NCBI GenBank assembly: GCA_018398765.1
Contig: JAHBMJ010004016.1
Coordinates: 34,933 to 84,774 of the forward strand
From: Chromera velia
Lineage: Eukaryota > Sar > Chromeraceae
DNA: 49,842 nucleotides
Direction of reading: 5' to 3'
Shown piece after piece: positions 1 to 12,258 of this stretch. The notes below the pieces were generated by a model. That model ran no database searches. It was not told the DNA's origin and saw only the letters and a program-made list of their open reading frames with translations. The stretch's first letter is position 1. Each line of letters starts with the position of its first letter. Made by a program: the position numbers and the translations under genes.

Positions 1-99
<99 letters not shown>

Positions 100-109
100 C
101 TGTGAGCAG
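1..109. repeat. (TC)n then (TG)n microsatellite, end of an intron
   Basis: Starts as (TC)n to about position 19 and continues as almost pure (TG)n with a few CG steps to about 100. The last bases, CTGTGAGCAG at 100-109, form the 3' splice site of the ubiquitin-conjugating enzyme exon that starts at 110, so the repeat acts as the pyrimidine/TG tract of that intron. Confidence 0.9.
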
Positions 110-717
110 GTGGAGTCCTGCGTTGTCGATCGGTCAGACGCTCCTGTCGGTCGGGCAGCTTCTCGAGGAACCGAACCCGGGTGGGTGGGTTGGTGGGACA
201 GTTAGGGTGTCAGGCGGATGGATGGCTTTGGATGGCTGGGTGGGAATTCTTTCGGCGAGTGGTTGGGGGCGCACTGAGTGAATGCATTGTTGCGTGGTTC
301 AAAGAATGCACACACTTTCTCACTAGTTCACTGACCGTAGACTTAGTCAGTTGGCGTGACGCAGTCCTCTTTCCTTTCTGTCTCTGTGTCTGTTCTCCCC
401 ACACTCTTCGCGTGAACTCGACCGACCACACTCACTGCAACGACCGACGTCCTTCCTCTGTGTCCCGGCCGCGTCTCTCGTTTCCTTTTATCCAAATGAT
501 ATCTATATGTATACAGACAGACATGTTTCCTTGAAAAATTTCAGAAGCATTTGAATGTCGAATCCCCCCCTGTGTGTGTGTGCGTGAATTGCAACGATTG
601 CTGAAGGAAGCAGATCACCCTCTAAATCCAGACCTTGCCCAGCTGTACCGGACGGACAAGGCGACCTACGAGAAGAACGCGAGAGAGTGGACTCAAAAAT
701 ACGCAGCGGCTCAGTAG
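110..717 (+). CDS. Ubiquitin-conjugating enzyme E2 (UBC4/5 type), last two exons
   Basis: E2 enzymes carry ubiquitin as a thioester and pass it to substrates with an E3 ligase. Two exons are visible: 110-180 and 614-717. The first encodes [20 protein letters not shown] and then PNP, matching the family's WSPALTISKVLLSIxSLLTDPNP. It ends in phase 1 at donor GTGGGT (181). The second enters after GAAGCAG (613) and restores GAT, giving [19 protein letters not shown] and then the conserved AREWTQKY before the stop TAG at 715-717. The upstream part with the catalytic Cys (HPNI and ICLDIL region) lies left of the window, so the gene is partial. The phase match across the 433-bp intron and the nearly invariant family C-terminus make the call secure. 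The exact paralogue (UBE2D versus another) cannot be decided from this part. Confidence 0.95.
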
Positions 718-1953
718 CAAGGGACGAGAGAAGAATGAACAACAGGGCGGGCAGGAAAGATAGGGGGGAAAGAAGGAAGGGAGGGACGGAGGTAGAGGGG
801 ACCCCCTTTTTGAGTGACGGCAGGAAGGAAGGAAGGAAGGAAGGTGGGGAGTGGGGTGTGTGTGTGAGGGAGAGAAGAAACGCCGAGGCAGTTTGGTGCG
901 TGTGTGTTTGAGGGGGGGGAGGGGGTGCATGGGTGGGTGGGGGTCTGTCTTGTCGGTGCATGTGAGAAAGGGGGAGAAAGCTGCTCCCTGAATTCTCCAA
1001 TGAATTCCTTTAACCTGCTTCTCTCCTCTTTTCTCTTCCTCGTGCCTTCCCTCAGTCTTGTTTCTTCTTTTTCGTTCGTCTTCTCTGCTCTCTGGTCTCC
1101 ACCACACATCTACCTGCCTGCCTTTCTGTCTGCGTCTACCTCCTTCTTTCTGGCCTTCTTCCTTTCATACATGTCTTCTTCTCAGTTGGCGCTCGGGGAA
1201 GCCTGGAAAGAGCTGAATGATGCAGAGAATTTGTTCATGTATCCAATGGCATGTGCATGTTTTGTGTGTCCCTTATTTTCTTTTTGGTCTTGTTGTGTTG
1301 TTTTGACATGACGTGAGATGAGGAGAGATGTTGGCTTTGGATGCATTTCTTCCTCCCCCCCCCCCCCCCCCCCCCCCCCCATCGCTCAATGCATGCCTGT
1401 TGAATTCCGGCTGACTCCCCCCAACCCTCCCTCCCTCCCCCCCCTTCTGGCTGACTGACCGAGATGAAGAACATCCTGGACTCTAGGTGTGATTGTTCAC
1501 GATCGAGTGCAGCCATCCTTTGCTGAATTCACTCTACTTGTCATGTCATGTCATACAGACCCTCCCTCCCTCCCTTCCGTTGCGGCATCCATGCGGAAGG
1601 AGGGAGGGAAAAAAGAAGGGAAGGGAAGGGGAGGGGAGGAGATGAACCCCCCGCGAGGGCATCCAAATCGACAAATCGATCCGGCCTGTCGATCCTGAGA
1701 TGTCTGTCGATCTTTTCTTTCTTTCTTTCTTTCTTTCGTTCTTTCGTTCTTTCTTTCTTTCTTTCGTTCTTCCTGTCTTTCTGTCTTTCTCTCTCTCTCT
1801 CCTCGTCTCGGTGGGTGTGAGAAGCTTCAACTCAATCAACTCAGCAGGATCGTGCACTCGACAAGCTAGATCACTCGAAGAAAACGACGAAACGCACTCC
1901 CTCAAAAGAGAATTTCGAAAAGGAGAAGGGAGGGAGGTGGGGAGGACTTTCGG

Positions 1954-1992
<39 letters not shown>

Positions 1993-2640
1993 GTGTGTGT
2001 ATGTGTGTGTGTGTGTGCGCGCGCGTGCGTGTGTGACACAACAGCTGCAGACGAAGAAAAGAAAAGCACAAGAAAAAAGGAAACCGGACATCGAGTGGAG
2101 CTTTGACTCGCACTCTCTTCTGGTCATTTTGGGGGTCTTGCAGAACAGGGGGAGGACAAGCGAAAGAAAGGAAGGCACAGAGAAAAGCGTCAGGAAGGAA
2201 AGAGGTGGACATACAGAGCCACGGTGGCGATGTTACAGGAGGCACACAGAGAAGGGCCGGGGGGGAACAGTTGATAATTCGAATAATCAGAAGCGTTGTT
2301 TGTTTCGATCTTTGCGGCAATGACTCGATCAGCGGCCGGCCGCCTGCATGCACTTGCTTGCTATTCAGGCTGGTCGGTCAGCCACATGTATTCTATTCTC
2401 TTCCTCTCCTCCTTGCACTCTGTTTTCTCGCTTTGCACCTCACTCGCATTCTGAAGGTGTTCGTGCGCGGGGAGGGGGGGGGAAGGCCGGGGTGGAGGGG
2501 CAGCCGTGTATAGAAATGCAACACTTAATTCCCGTGTGTGCCTTCGTTGATGTGCAGAGACGGGAAGGATGGATTTGTGGGGTTTGGAATGGACAGGGAG
2601 GCTCTCTCGATGAAGAGAAATGAAAAAGGGCGCGGGATTG
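718..2640. other. Low-complexity spacer without a supported gene
   Basis: Downstream of the E2 stop. Contains (GAAG)n near 825-845, a run of 26 C at 1355-1380, (CTTT)n at about 1715-1765, and (TC)n followed by (TG)n at about 1958-2035. Open frames here are made by these repeats and lack family motifs or paired splice sites. The E2 3' UTR presumably occupies the first part. Confidence 0.7.
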
Positions 2641-3390
2641 TATCCTCCGCAGTCTAAGACTGTTTGTTGACGGCCTTGAAACCGCGCTTGCGTGGTGCTA
2701 TTATTGATAATGTGATTATATGTGTGTCAACCATCTGCACTCCTACAAACACAGAGTCAAAAGCATCAGTTGCGTTGCATTGATTGCAAAGCCTATAAAG
2801 CTAGGTCTTAAGCTTGTTTGCTAAGAACTAGTTCGTTAATTCAACCTAGAATTCAACCTGCCTTACCTGTGTTGACTTGCCAAACGAAAGCTTATCATTT
2901 TATCTAGCATTTTATTTATGTATTTTTTCGTCGGAGGAGACCAGTTACAAAATTATTAATGCTAGCATTAATGTACTATTAATAAAAATAGTTAAATTAA
3001 GGCCTATAGATTGAGGCATTTAAAGCTGGAGAACTACCATTTAGGCCCTGGCTGAGGCTGGCTAACGATGGGGCATACCAGTGGCCTATAGGGGTGGTTT
3101 CAATATTATATAGAATATTATGACATTCATCTTATAATTTATCATCTCCTAACTTTGCACTCACCAACCCATCCATATCTATCATACATCCATGATCCAT
3201 CCATACCGTCGGTGGACCACACCTATCTACATGAATCCATATTTGACTATTGTTGAGTCGGATAATGTTGACTATTTTTGAAAGCCAATTAGCAACTGTA
3301 GCCTCTAGGACCATCTTGCAAAGCTAATGGTACTTCTAAACGCAAGCTAGAAACCAGTACACAACAGCAGTGACAGCACTCTTAATCATC
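2641..3390. other. AT-rich island, probable transposon debris
   Basis: Base composition drops sharply to AT-rich compared with both flanks, and the low-complexity GT/TC repeats vanish. It contains the roughly 70-bp motif at 3010-3080 that recurs at 47893-47955 inside another AT-rich island. No open frame with recognisable protein similarity is seen. It lies between the E2 gene and the 3' end of the LRR gene on the other strand. Confidence 0.5.
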
Positions 3391-3641
3391 TATGGGCTCT
3401 CCATGCCTTCCCACGACCCTGCCTTATCCGCTAGGAAAGGCTGATCATCCCTCCTTCTACCCAAGTGCGGCCGCTTCCGCTGCCCCTCCCTCGACGCTCA
3501 CTCTTCGCACTTCCTCGCTGGTGCCTCGAAGGCACCCGCTGGCTGCTCTGTGGTGCGCTGTCTGCATTCTTGCTCTCATGTATGCGCACACCTGCCTGTA
3601 CGTCCTATCCCACTTAAGACTCACATGGTGCGCTACCTTCT

Positions 3642-6600
3642 TTAGGAACATCTCTCCGTCCACTTCAGCAGCTTCCCGTTTCTTTGGGCGGCTGCTCGCA
3701 GACGGGAAACGGCAGATATGAATTGAGTCTCTCTCTGCTCTCTGACTCCAAGCTCCTCCCCTTGAACTGTGTTCTGCGATTTCAAACTCAAGCTTCTAAG
3801 TTTCGGTAGTGATTGGGGGCTCAGAGCCTCGAGAAAGGCCGAAAGACCCTCAGTGCTGATTCGGTTATAATTGAGGTCGATTCTCTCCAGCTCTCTGCAC
3901 TCATGGGCAGAGAACACCTCCCCCAGCCTCCTCACCCTAGCATCGTCAAACCCGCAGCTAGAGAGGTCGAGATGTTTCAAGTGCGAGAGTTTGCCCCCAG
4001 ACGCCCCCCCCCCATTTGCGGCAAGAGAGGCAAGCGCCTCCTCGCTCAGACGTCCACAGGAAAGATTCAGACTGCGCACAAATGACGGCAGGCCGATCTC
4101 ACTCTCTCCGATTGCTCTGATCACTTCGTCTAGGTTGACGCCGGTTTGTCCGAGGGTGACGGCCATTTCTGTGAAACCAGGAGGCCACCCCCCCGCCCTC
4201 ACTGCCTCTCCCAGATCACCCACCCCCGTCTCGTCAAGGCTCAAAGAAAAACGCCCCAAGAACGTTAAAGAGGGAAGCTTGCCGGAGGCGAGAGCGACTG
4301 ACAAAGGACCCCCGACACAGACTGCACTCATTCCCGAAAGATTCAAAAACTTTAATTTCGATCGGCATCCCCCTTTCACTCTGCACAATCTCTCTCATGA
4401 AACGTTCCCATGAGTCTCTTCCAATATCTTCGTTTCGGCTCAGATTGAGGTAGGCGACACCGACAAGCCCCCCCTCCCTCACTGCATGACCCAACCCCCC
4501 GAGACCTTCGTCGGTCAGACGCGAGCTCGACAAATCAATGTCCGAAAGTTTAGGTAGCTTTCCAGACATCAAAGCTCCCCCCAATGATACCCCTCCTTCT
4601 CCTGCTCTTGTACAAGACAAACGAATTTTCTCCAAAAATGGCAAACCCTCCGCACTCTCCACCACTGACCCCATCAGGGCCTCCATCCCTTCAGAACCGA
4701 ACCATGCGGACTCGGGTAGTAACCCTCCCAGCTGTAGCACCCGGAGGCCGGATATATTCCCGACTCTGACTGCTTCAGCAAATCGGGTGATGTCTGCGTC
4801 TGTCAAGGGGGGACCCCACTTATGGAATTCAGAAAGCATGGGGAGTTTTGTGTGACTGAGGGAAGAGAACAACGCGGACTTTCCCTCCTCAATATTCTCC
4901 TCCTCCTCCCAGCCAGCGAAACCGATAGTGTTGATCCCCAGCTTTCGGACGCAGCAAAAATGCCCCCCTTCAATCGCCTCCCCGACCAACCTAAGCCTCT
5001 GGTTTGCATTCTCATTAAAACTCAGATGCAAGTCAAGCATCTCATACTTTCGCCCCTTATCCGCATTTTTCATCTCTTCAAGGAACGGCGTCACTTGATT
5101 GGGAGAGAGGCGGAGGCCTAGTGTGCGCATAGAGGGGTATCTGCACGCACCGAGTGCCCTCACTTCCTCTTCACACGAAGGGAATAAGCAGACACCCCGC
5201 ACACACAGGTCAGATGGGCACTCGGGAGCGCTCAGAGCGCCAAAGAATGCCTCCGAGAATTTCCTTTCGACTAGCCCTGTGCGCCAAGCATCATTGACTC
5301 TCAACTCCATCAGACGAGGGACCCCCCCTGCCCGAAGAGCCCCTCCCAAATCACACAGAAACCTACCCTCAAAACAATTCCCCCCCAAGTCCAGCACCTC
5401 CAAATTTGGGAGGTCCCTTCTTCCCATCGACTCTGTCAGAGGCTTCACCGCCTCATCTGTCAGCCTGCACTCTCGCACCAGAATCTCACGGAGAGACGGC
5501 AGAGAACTCATACACAGAACCGAAGAGAGCCCCTGCATTTCCTTCAGCCCCCCAATTTTGTTCCCGGAAAGATTCAAAGACTCCACTTTCATAGACTTCT
5601 CCCTCACAGCCTCGCACAATGTCTCCAGTCCCTCTTTCTCGAGGCCAGTCGCCTGGAGGTCAAGCACACGGAGGGAGGCAGCATTCCCCTCTTTGACCCC
5701 CTCTGCCACTGCTCGGATTCCCTCAGAGCCGAGAGGGTTGCCTGAAGGCAGCAAAGACGCATCGCACACTTAACAGATCACAAATAAAGAAAAAGAGATT
5801 GTCGACCCAGGACCATCGATCAGGCCAGATTGCGCAATGCAATGCAGGTCGCATGAGTATTTTGGATCATGGAGAAGAAACAAAATTCCATTTTATGCAT
5901 GCAGTGAAAGAAGTCGCTCCAGCCGATCCATCGACACCGTCGGAGAAGAGATGAAAGAGCAACAGATAGACAACGATAGAATTGCGAGAGGATCGAAGTT
6001 GAGTGACTGAGAGGAAACTTAGGCCCTTCGTGAACAAATCCTCTATCCAAAGATTGAAGTGAGAGCCGCAAAGAGAGCATGGGAGCATTTTCAACGGAAA
6101 ATCTAGGAACGTGCATGATGAATTCACTCGATCCATGAATGTCTCTGATTATCAATTTATGCTTGCCCTCATGTTTGTCCGGGTACCTGTACATTTGCCT
6201 GCTTACTCGCTTGTCTGCTCATTCCTCTGTTTTCTCATTTTTCCAGCTTCGTGAAAGCCTCTTCGATTCTTTTTTGAATTCGACGCCTCTCTCTTCCCGC
6301 GCCTCTATCTGGCTCTGTTATTGCCTCACGGACTCTTGAAAAGCACTTTCCACTCACAAATTTTCTCTCTCTCTCTCTCTCTCCCTCCCCCCCCCCTCCT
6401 TTTTTGTCCCACCCCACTGCATTTTGATGCTTTGCAGTCCATTCCATTCGTCCGCACATAAACACCCAAGAGGAGGCGGATCTCAACCTCTAACTGTCCC
6501 ACCGACCGCTCTCCCACCTAGGTCAAATTTTTCGCTTCATGACTTTGATGAATGAATGGACATGCATGTAACTGACTGACCCTTCAAGCAGAGGTGTTCC

Positions 6601-7867
6601 AAAGAAGGCAAAAGGAGCGGTAAGACCTGAGAGGCCTCCTCAGGTCCCACAGAGTTCTCTGCATGCAGATTCGATCCTTCGATCCTTCCATGGTTGTGTA
6701 TTGTTGATTCTGCGGAGAGAGACATGCACGTACACAGAAAGAAGGTGCAGATCGACACCGACATGCGCATGAACGAAACAGGCAACGAACGGAGTGCCTC
6801 CCTCATCCACGCAAACTGAAAGCTGATCCTTCTCATGGCGGAAGAGCAAAGCTCTCCCTCCCTCCCTTGTTCACCGCTTCAATCGTGCCCAACCCACCTG
6901 CAAATGTGATGCTCTTGAGTCGGGGGGCCTCCGTTTTCCCGTCTCTCCCAGCTGCCACTCGTTTCAAGAAATCAAGAAGAGGAAGGGCACGTCCCCTGAC
7001 GGCCCGAGAGTCTGCACACAGGGTCGGTTGGTCAAAAGTTTTGATCGATCATATGGGTGATTCTCTCTACCTACAGGCACTACAAAGCAAAAGAACACAT
7101 ACTCCTCTCATGAAAACTATGCGAATCACCATTCTGGGTGTTTAGGGACGCATCCACACAGCTGTGCGTGTGCGTGCGCATGCATAGTACAATTCCCCGG
7201 GCTGCTTTATTGGCAATGCCGAGGAGACGCTCCACGGACACAACCAGAAAGGAGGTCCGAACAAAACCTTGGCAAGGTGACAAGAACACAGAGCACAGAC
7301 AGACGGTGACGCAGCTGGGAAGAAAACAGAGACTCCCTCACCCTTACTCACCCAATTTGATCTCCTCAACGGTGGAAGGGAGGGCGTTCAAAAGGATATA
7401 GATTTCCTCTGGGGACAAGCCGCGCACGCCTGCAAAGAGAAACGAGAGGAGGGGGGAGGTGACTGGATGAAGGCAGCAAGAGAAGAAAAAGAAAATGAAT
7501 GGAGAACGAAGGGATGAATGAAATAGAAAAAAAATTCAGGGCAGTCTTGTCCTTCCGCTTCCGCCATGACCGAATTTGCAAAAATGTTCTCTGCACAGAC
7601 AGCCGGTCTCTTGCTTTGTCAGGACAGAGTAGACGTTTGTGCCAATTCATTAAAAAGTCGAAGGAGGGCGGTGCTGTATATGAACAGGCAGGCGCCCGTC
7701 AAGTCAGTTGTTGTGACGCGCTCGTCAATCCCCCCTTCCCCCAAAAATTAAGAGAAACGACAGACTCTTTCTTTCCGCCCGTCGCACGGAGCTACACTTG
7801 GCATCTCACCTGAGAGATCGAGACCGCGAGGAAATTCGAAGGGAATCTTCTTGTTTTCGTTTCGTTC
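3642..7867 (-). CDS. Leucine-rich-repeat protein (ribonuclease-inhibitor-like), frame broken once
   Basis: Exons in transcript order: 7867-7810, 7429-7352, 7011-6898, 5768-3642. All junctions keep phase (0/1, 1/1, 1/1). Acceptors are TGTGCAG, TCTTTGCAG, TGTGCAG and TTAAG behind a long T-rich tract; donors are GTGAGA, GTGAGT, GTGGGT. A possible further 5' exon is 8110-8011 (acceptor TTCAG, donor GTATGG, phase 0 exit). The protein is a string of 25-30-residue repeats such as LRVLDLQATGLEKEGLETL, KVESLNLSGNKIGG and LKHLDLSSCGFDDARVRR, the alternating helix-strand repeat of ribonuclease-inhibitor-type LRR proteins, which usually bind other proteins. In the large exon the repeats run in one frame from 5768 to about 4370 and in another from there to the stop at 3642. 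The switch falls near a run of five G (coding strand) at about 4370. It is either an assembly or sequencing indel or a real lesion. No signal peptide or membrane segment was found; the true start is unresolved. Confidence 0.88.
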
Positions 7868-9078
7868 CTGCACACAGTGGGAGTGGAAGAATGAAGGAGA
7901 TTTATATCAGGGCCCTCTCACTCTCGTCTTTTGCTGGGTCGGTCGTATCGATTCTGAAAAAAATTCAACTGAGAGAAAGGCGTTGGAACAGATGGAGAGT
8001 GTGCCCATACCAAGAAGGGAGGTCCCGGTCCCAAGCGCTCAGTAGAAAGCCGTCTGTTTGCAAGGGCAATTCGGCTCAATTCCAATTTCGAGTGTATGCC
8101 CACGAAGAAACTGAATGACCGACTGAGTGACTGACTGACTAAGTCTTTGGTCTTCAGAAATGCACTCAGCCAGGCAAGCCCGAAGGATTCCCTCTGTGTC
8201 GCCAGGTCGGAGAGCGACTGCGAGACAGACAGACAGAGGGAACAGGAGGGGGGAAGGGGGGGAAGAACGACAGAGAGAGATTGTGAGTTCTCATGAAGGA
8301 GAAGGACAAGGAAGGAAAGGAGACAACGCGCCTGGGGACCACATAGGCTAATAAGAACGAGAGACAAGCGAGGAGAGAGCAGGCAACGTCCTGCGTCAAT
8401 TTGTGTAGCGGTACCTTCAGTCAAGTCTGGAGGAAAGAGAGATCGGGTTTTCGACAATCGCCCCCTTCACCCTTTCTGTGCGAAGACCTCGACACCGTAC
8501 AGTTTGACTCCCACCTCTCTCCTGTCACGCCTCACCCACCTTGACCTGCGGAAAAGCCGACAGAAAGAAAGAAGAGAAGCAGAGACCTCCAGAAGAGACT
8601 CCGCACGGTTGCAACAAAACTGCGCGGTCGGAGTGGACGGGAGGCCTCGACCGCTTTGACATTTTTTCTCCTGCAAAGAGAGGAAGAATTCAGGTAAGGG
8701 GGAGGGGGGCAGATTGCTATACAGACAGACAGACAGGCAAACAGAAAGGGGGGGAGGACGCAGCAAGCAACAAGTATGTACAAAAGTGGAATGGTTGTTA
8801 GGCAAACGTTCAGGTCATTTTCCGGCAAGGGAGGGAGGGAGGGCGGGAGAGACGGAGGGAGGAAGGCAGCAGGAAAGAATTCACGCACCCACAGGAGCAC
8901 AAACGTCGACACACACAGACGCGTGAATCCAGAGAGAGCATGACGGAGAGGGGGGGAGGAGGGAGACGGAAAGTCACATGTGTGCGGTAAAAGAGGGAGG
9001 AGGGCAGAGAGGGAGACTGACCCAGGAGGCAGGCGAAGAGACGACGAGACGGAGACGGAGGGTTTCTGTTTCCCCCCC
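7868..9078. other. Spacer between LRR gene and kinase fragment; weak exon candidates
   Basis: Minus-strand segment 8110-8011 has paired splice sites and the right phase to be an upstream LRR exon (33 codons beginning FFVGIHSKLELSR). Another stretch near 8682-8550 opens with an ATG in good context after a TTTGCAG acceptor but could not be joined in phase. The rest is purine- or pyrimidine-rich low complexity, including (ACAG)n near 8720 and (GGGA)n near 8830. Confidence 0.35.
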
Positions 9079-10692
9079 CTACAGCCTAGCTCTCGAATCC
9101 CCTCCCTCCTCCCTTCCCGCATCCAAAGAGGACGTCACCCTCATCGCATCCTTCCCGCCCCTCACTTTCCCATTATTCGTTTTGATCAAGTGCTGAACGG
9201 TCAGGAGAGGAGAGGTCCCGAGAGGCAGATGTGCGTGCTCAAGATCGACTCCACGCACCTGCCCTTTCTGTTCTGCCCTCCGAGGGTCCTGCCCTCCGAC
9301 GTCCCTCTGCTTTGAGAAGAGAGGGGCAGAGCCTCCCCATGCAAACGGAATCAGAGCCCCTGTGCCGTCTCCTTTCTTCTCCTGTCGCTCACAGCTTCCC
9401 CCTTCATCCTCCGGGCCCTTGTCAGCGTTGATGGAGAAGCGTCTCCTCGCTTTACCTTTCTCTTCGGGTCCTGCGAGGCCCAACTTGCAGGTCCACGTCT
9501 CTCCATGCATCCATCCATCCCTCACACCTTCAAGACTACCTTCGCGCTCACCCCTCCAGCCCCCCTCCTTTCTCTGTCTATCTGTTCTCCAATCTACCTC
9601 CGTGCCCCATCCGCTCGGCAGGACACCCAGCCGACCCACAGGCGCAAGTTCGAAGCTCTCGAAAGCCGTCTCTGGCTCAGAGACGGCGTCCTTTTTGGAC
9701 ATTCTTTGATATTAATACATATAATAATCTGGCCCATTTGATGGTCAAGAGCAAGAGAATTCGCACCCTGATGCATGCAGGCGTGGAGTGAATGCGCGAG
9801 CTCCAGACACACGTACCTCCAGTTGCAAGAGCGGCTGTCTGGGCAGGGCGGGGCTGGGGGCGTTCCTCAGTCACCCGAACTGCCCGACCGGGTCCCCCTT
9901 GAGAGGGCGTTCCTGCACCCGCATCTGATTCAGCTCCTGCCCCTCCCCTTCCACCTCCTGGCGGAGCTTCGGAGCGTGGAGGATCCTGTGGGGGGGCAGC
10001 TGAACACGTGGGCACGAATCCAGCGGAAGTGCTCTGGTCAATGGAAACTGTTTCCTCTCCTCCTGCGGACTGCTGACCAGCCGCCTGCCGCGGGTGGCGA
10101 ACCAATGCTGCGCCATTTATCCCTTTCCCCTCTCCTCTAGTGCCCCCTGGTCCTCTGTCTAAAGCAGAAAGCGGAGCCACGACAAAGGGATGAGAGAGGA
10201 ACTCGGAGGAAGTCATCCTTTGAGTCGGATCGACGGTGAGCAGCCTGTGGAGAAGCTCTGAGACCCTGCAAGTAAGACGGAAAATCCAATCTCAGAGTCT
10301 CTCTTCCGAAATGAACATTCGCTGCTCTCTGTCCGACCTCGCAAAGGAATCTGAAAGCGAGTTGAAACACCCAACCCGCTCGTTGTTCTATCTTCTTGCC
10401 TCAGTCTCCCTCTTACGATTCGGTGATGGGATTGCTTGCCGGTCTTTGTCTTTAATTCAGAAGATCACTCAACGGTAACGCAGTCGAGGAGCTCACCGCA
10501 CACATACACGAATCCAATGCATATTGTTTGGTTTGCATGAAAAAAAAATCGACCCACTCTGGAGACAGGTGGTGGTTTGCAGGCAGCTCCACCCTTGAGA
10601 CGGCCTCGATGTTCTTCAGCAGCAGCGTCGGATTCGGACCATCGAAGGGGGGCCTTCCGAAGAGCATCTCGAAGAGAATGGCTCCGACAGAC
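9079..10692 (-). CDS. ATG1/ULK-like Ser/Thr protein kinase, C-lobe exons only
   Basis: Exons in transcript order: 10692-10558, 10265-9817, 9470-9259 or through to a stop at 9079. Exon 1 enters with one base, so the preceding codon is probably the Trp of the kinase DxWS motif, then reads SVGAILFEMLFGRPPFDG and PNPTLLLKNIEAV (subdomains IX-X). It ends at donor GTGGGT in phase 2. Exon 2 continues LSPE/VSELLHRLLTVDPTQRM and SSEFLSHPF (subdomain XI, the conserved Arg and the HPF ending). A Pro/Gly/Ala-rich tail without known domains follows, exits in phase 1 at GTACGT, and can join the next exon in phase. The ILFxMLxGRPPFxGxNxxxLLxNI pattern is most like plant ATG1 and ULK kinases, which start autophagy. 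That assignment is inference from the C-lobe. The N-lobe, HRD and DFG exons were not found upstream, so catalytic competence is unknown. Confidence 0.8.
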
Positions 10693-10874
10693 CTGCGTTG
10701 GGGGGGGAATAAACGGGGGAAAGCGACAGCAGAGACTTCACGAATATGAGACCACAGAGTGGGGAGAGACGGTCAGGCTTCACGGGAACAAAGCAGCCGA
10801 GCGGAGAAACACCAAGGGGAATGAGCAAGTGGTCCAGCCACTAATGAGATTAATTGATTGCGACACACACACAA

Positions 10875-10913
<39 letters not shown>

Positions 10914-11738
10914 AATCAAAGAGAAAGAAAGACTAAAAGAAAATGAGGCAAGGAAATCAATGCATGGGGAGGTGGTCGTGGACTCGAGAAGAGGTCAAGT
11001 ACACGGGACAGGTTTCATTCATTCATTCATTCATTCACAGAGAGAGAGAACAGGAATCTGACTCACCGTGCAAAAGAAAGCAGATCGAATGAGTGTGAGA
11101 AAAAGGCCCCGGCGTCCTCCTCGAACAGGGAAGCTCATGCATGCGTCGCCCGCTCTATCGGGAGGGACGCCCGGACTCTCTCTCGCTCTGGCCGCCGCAG
11201 TCTCTCTCTCGTGCCTCAATCGGCAACTTGAACACCCCGGTCCCCGACCTCCCTCCCTCTCTCCCCCGGCCCCTCACTCAGACATCTCGATGGATCCAAA
11301 AGCATCCATCCATACATCCGAGGCTCAGCCTGCGCGCAGACATACTCCGCAGACACGGAGGTGGATGGGAGGGAGGGGGAGGGGGGGGGGAAGGCAATTC
11401 AACATCGGTGAGCGCTAACTGAGAACTGGGAACTGAGAAGGAACTCCAGTGGGACTCTGCAAAAGAAAAACTCTATCGCTCGCAGTCTGTTGCCCTGAGA
11501 TGTGTCCGGTCTCCACATGGTGCATGCTTCCCCGTGAGCCCCACACATGCAGCCCTGAAGCATCCATCAGCCCCCACCCCCATCCCCCTCATGCAGTCAT
11601 ACACATACACACGCACGCACAACCGCACAGCTCTACACCCATTCATGGTCACTCCCTTCCCCCTCATGCAATGAGAGCACACGAACACGCCCTCATGCGT
11701 GCATCCCAAAATCCCCTTTGTCAACACACACTGACACC
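10693..11738. other. Probable kinase intron or spacer; microsatellites, no supported exon
   Basis: Contains (GA)n at about 10875-10915 and (ATTC)n at 11017-11036. A minus-strand donor-like G/GTGAGT at about 11068 follows a short open stretch reading EEDAGAFFSHSFDLLSFAR that might be an exon, but I could not place it in any family or find a matching acceptor. The missing kinase N-lobe should be here or further right if the gene is intact. Confidence 0.35.
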
Positions 11739-12258
11739 GACGTCCACCAATCCCCTACCTCACCCTCACGAGCACTCACATACATACGCAGACGTTCACA
11801 AATCCCCCAACCCACCCTCATGCGCCCTCACATACAGACACAGACGTTCACAAATCCCCCAACCCACCCTCATGCGCCCTCACATACATACACAGACGTC
11901 CGTACATCACCCACCCAACACTCACGCGCACTCACATACATACACAGACGTTCACAAATCCCCCAACCCACCCTCATGCGCCCTCAGATACAGACACAGA
12001 CGTTCACAAATCCCCCAACCCACCCTCATGCGCCCTCACATACAGACACAGACGTTCACAAATCCCCCAACCCACCCTCATGCGCCCTCACATACAGACA
12101 CAGACGTCCGTACATCACCCACCCAACACTCACGCGCACTCACATACATACACAGGCGTTCACAAATCCCCCAACCCACCTTCATGCGCCCTCACATACA
12201 TACACAGACGTCCATACATCACCCACCACACCCTCATGCGCCCTCACATCATTTCTCC
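11739..12258. repeat. 52-bp minisatellite, 10 units
   Basis: Units start with GACGT at 11739, 11791, 11843, 11895, 11947, 11999, 12051, 12103, 12155 (GGCGT here) and 12207, an exact 52-bp register. Two main variants occur: A, with TTCACAAATCCCCCAACC, and B, with TCCGTACATCACCCACCC. From 11791 the order is A A B A A A B A B. Because 52 leaves remainder 1 after division by 3, an open frame crossing the array reads the unit in all three phases; long plus-strand frames stay open because the unit has no stop. I regard those frames as by-products, not genes. Confidence 0.95.

Noticed and set aside
11694-11725. DFG-like codons on the minus strand as the missing kinase motif
   Set aside because: The frame stops within a few codons and the surroundings do not match kinase subdomain VII.
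11739-12258. Possible CRISPR-like array of regular repeats
   Set aside because: Units are contiguous 52-bp copies with no unique spacers, in a nuclear eukaryotic context.
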